Shown one piece after another: positions 63,201-64,000 of a stretch of DNA of 64,000 nucleotides (position 1 is the first letter of the stretch; each line of letters begins with the position of its first letter). The notes beneath the pieces were generated by a model that searched no databases, had not been told where the DNA came from, and worked only from the letters and a program-made list of their open reading frames with translations. The position numbers were made by a program, and so were the translations under genes. Source of the stretch: Pseudomonas sp. G2-4 (GTDB lineage Bacteria; Pseudomonadota; Gammaproteobacteria; Pseudomonadales; Pseudomonadaceae). The stretch covers positions 1,426,001 through 1,490,000 of the forward strand of contig NZ_CP125957.1 in NCBI RefSeq assembly GCF_030064125.1. The letters run 5' to 3'.

Positions 63201-63395
63201 GATGACCTGCACCACAGTGTCCTGCACGGTTTGCGCGGACGCACCCGGGTAGGTCACTTGGATCGCGATGGCCGGCGGCGCGATGCTCGGGTACTGGTTG
63301 ATTGGCAATTTGAGGATCGATAAAGCCCCGACCAGCATGATCACCAGGGCGATCACCCAGGCAAAAATCGGACGGTCGATAAAAAATTTCGACAT
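60231..63395 (-). CDS. emhB: RND multidrug efflux transporter (EmhB/TtgB/MexB)
   Basis: A 1054-residue inner-membrane H+/drug antiporter, 12 spans with two large periplasmic loops. It opens [20 protein letters not shown], as HAE1 pumps do. TM4 has [16 protein letters not shown] with the proton-relay aspartate pair, and the second half has [16 protein letters not shown]. The family exports antibiotics, solvents and, for EmhB, polycyclic aromatics. The gene lies 3 bp after emhA. Length and motifs are complete. Confidence 0.95.
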   Translation of the reverse strand: MSKFFIDRPIFAWVIALVIMLVGALSILKLPINQYPSIAPPAIAIQVTYPGASAQTVQDTVVQVIEQQLNGIDNLRYVSSESNSDGSMTITATFEQGTSSDTAQVQVQNKLNLATPLLPQEVQQQGIRVTKSVKNFLMVIGVVSRDGSMTKDDLSNYIVSNMQDPISRTAGVGDFQVFGAQYAMRIWLDPAKLNNFNLTPVDVKNAIAAQNVQVSSGQLGGLPALPGQQLNATIIGKTRLQTAEQFKAILLKVNPDGSQVRVGDVADVGLGGENYSVSAQFNGAPASGLAVKLANGANALDTAKALRKTIEDLKPFFPQGMEVVFPYDTTPVVSESIKGVVETLVEAVVLVFLVMFLFLQNFRATIITTMTVPVVLLGTFGILAAFGFSINTLTMFGMVLAIGLLVDDAIVVVENVERVMSEEGLSPKEATKKSMGQIQGALVGIALVLSAVLLPMAFFSGSTGVIYKQFSITIVSAMALSVLVALIFTPALCATMLKPIPKGEHGTPKRGFFGWFNRTFDRGVRSYERGVGNMLKHKAPYLLAYIIIVVGMIWLFTRIPTAFLPEEDQGVLFAQVQTPAGSSAERTQVVVDKMREFLLRPSKDGGEGDAVASVFTVTGFNFAGRGQSSGMAFIMLRPWDERNADNSVFKLAARAQQHFFTFRDAMVFAFAPPAVLELGNATGFDVFLQDRAGIGHEKLMEARNQFLGMAAQSKILSQVRPNGLNDEPQYQLEIDDEKASALGITLSDINNTLSIALGSSYVNDFIDRGRVKKVYVQGQPGARMSPEDLKKWYVRNSAGTMVPFTAFAKGEWIYGSPKLARYNGVEAMEILGAPAPGYSTGEAMAEVEAIAKKLPAGVGISWTGLSYEERLSGSQAPALYALSLLMVFLCLAALYESWSIPIAVMLVVPLGIIGALMATSLRGLSNDVYFQVGLLTTIGLAAKNAILIVEFAKELHEQGRTLVEAAIEACRMRLRPIIMTSLAFVLGVVPLAISTGAGSGSQHAIGTGVIGGMITATILAIFWVPLFFVTVSSIGRRKNIDQDDAPETSKEAGQ

Positions 63396-63398
63396 GGT

Positions 63399-64000
63399 TT
63401 ACTCCCCTTTGCCGCCGGCTGCTTTATCAGCTGCCTGAGCGGGGGCCGGGTTCTTGGCATCGACATTGGTGGCTTCGGTGGCTTTGACTTCCACCCCTGG
63501 CCGTACGTACTGCAACCCTTCGGTGATCAGGCGGTCGCCGGCCTTGAGCCCGTCTTCGATCAGCCACTGGCTGCCGACGGTACGGCTGGCCTTGAGCTGA
63601 CGCAGTTCGACCTTGTTGTCCGGGCCTACCACCAGGGCGGTCGGCGAGCCTTTGAGGTCGCGGGTCACGCCTTGTTGCGGTGCCAGGATGGCCGCGCTGT
63701 TCACACCGGCCTGCAATTGTGCGTGGACGAACATGCCCGGCAGCAGGGTGTGGTCCGGGTTGGGGAACACGGCGCGCAAGGTCACGGAACCGGTGGTCTG
63801 GTCGACCGACACTTCCGAGAATTCCAGCTTGCCTTCATGTGGGTACTGGCTGCCGTCTTCCAGGGTCAGCTTGACCATGGCGGCATTGTCGCCGGCCTTC
63901 TGCAGGCGGCCACTTTCCAGCTCGCGACGCAGTTGCAGCAGCTCCACCGAGCTTTGCGTCACGTCGACGTAGATCGGGTCCAGTTGCTGGATGGTCGCCA
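63399..64000 (-). CDS. emhA: RND periplasmic adaptor (EmhA/TtgA), partial
   Basis: Only the C-terminal 200 residues are in the window; the N-terminus, including the lipoprotein signal, lies beyond the right edge. The visible part runs from ATIQQLDPIYVDVTQSS through the beta-barrel and membrane-proximal domains (SVDQTTGSVTLRAVFPNPDH, LLPGMFVHAQLQAG) to an Ala/Lys-rich tail. It couples EmhB to EmhC. It is the first gene of the emhABC operon. The regulator, usually divergent (ttgR/emhR), would be to the right. Confidence 0.93.
   Translation of the reverse strand, partial: ATIQQLDPIYVDVTQSSVELLQLRRELESGRLQKAGDNAAMVKLTLEDGSQYPHEGKLEFSEVSVDQTTGSVTLRAVFPNPDHTLLPGMFVHAQLQAGVNSAAILAPQQGVTRDLKGSPTALVVGPDNKVELRQLKASRTVGSQWLIEDGLKAGDRLITEGLQYVRPGVEVKATEATNVDAKNPAPAQAADKAAGGKGE

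Overview
The window is chromosomal DNA of a Pseudomonas, most likely of the P. fluorescens group. Support comes from GC-rich codon use, a complete Entner-Doudoroff hexR/zwf/pgl/eda block, the P. aeruginosa-like gene orders phaJ4-hydrolase-fadD2-fadD1 and icmP-bifA-sodB-argO-argP, an EmhABC/TtgABC-type RND pump, and dense REP/REPIN repeats between genes. I see no rRNA, tRNA, CRISPR, prophage or intact insertion sequence.

Layout. 1-3.4 kb: hexR (cut by the window edge), divergent from zwf-pgl-eda. 3.5-9.8 kb: a class V PLP enzyme with a DUF3820 protein, a DUF2383 protein behind a candidate sigma-54 promoter, and a FUSC/DUF1656/HlyD efflux operon. 9.2-15.3 kb: phaJ4, an alpha/beta hydrolase and two tandem fadD genes. 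15.5-18.1 kb: CsbD-like protein, YihY, peptide deformylase, a GNAT enzyme and a 36-residue basic protein. 18.2-21.4 kb: the gluconate module gntR/gntK/gntP with three matching GntR operators. 21.5-27.6 kb: alaC, a LysE exporter, a GyrI-like protein, a GNAT enzyme whose end is encoded by a REP, and a SnoaL/YciI/SRPBCC/ECF sigma group of ECF42 type. 27.7-37.1 kb: imelysin IcmP, c-di-GMP phosphodiesterase BifA, SodB, ArgO/ArgP, an SDR enzyme, a coiled-coil membrane protein and a Cache-domain protein. 37.2-43.5 kb: rapA, several very small genes including a probable CcoM-like subunit behind two Anr boxes, and pitA.

44-56.6 kb is a complete protocatechuate (beta-ketoadipate) catabolic locus: pcaR, K, I, J, F, H, G, T, B, D, C on one strand and a convergent OprD porin. 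Four PcaR-type operators lie upstream of pcaR, pcaK, pcaI and the porin, so the porin probably belongs to the regulon. Together the genes cover entry across both membranes, ring cleavage, and conversion to succinyl-CoA and acetyl-CoA.

56.6-58.1 kb is gene-free. It holds a composite element of about 1 kb: two arms of about 320 bp in inverted orientation around a core with three REP units. A structured leader and a DUF6124 gene follow. The window ends in the emhC/emhB/emhA (ttgCBA-type) efflux operon, with emhA cut by the edge.

The items I would follow first are the large inverted-repeat element, the dual-Anr-box CcoM candidate, the structured DUF6124 leader, the 9-bp-arm palindrome upstream of icmP, the PcaR site before the porin, and the gene-free palindrome-rich stretch before pcaR.
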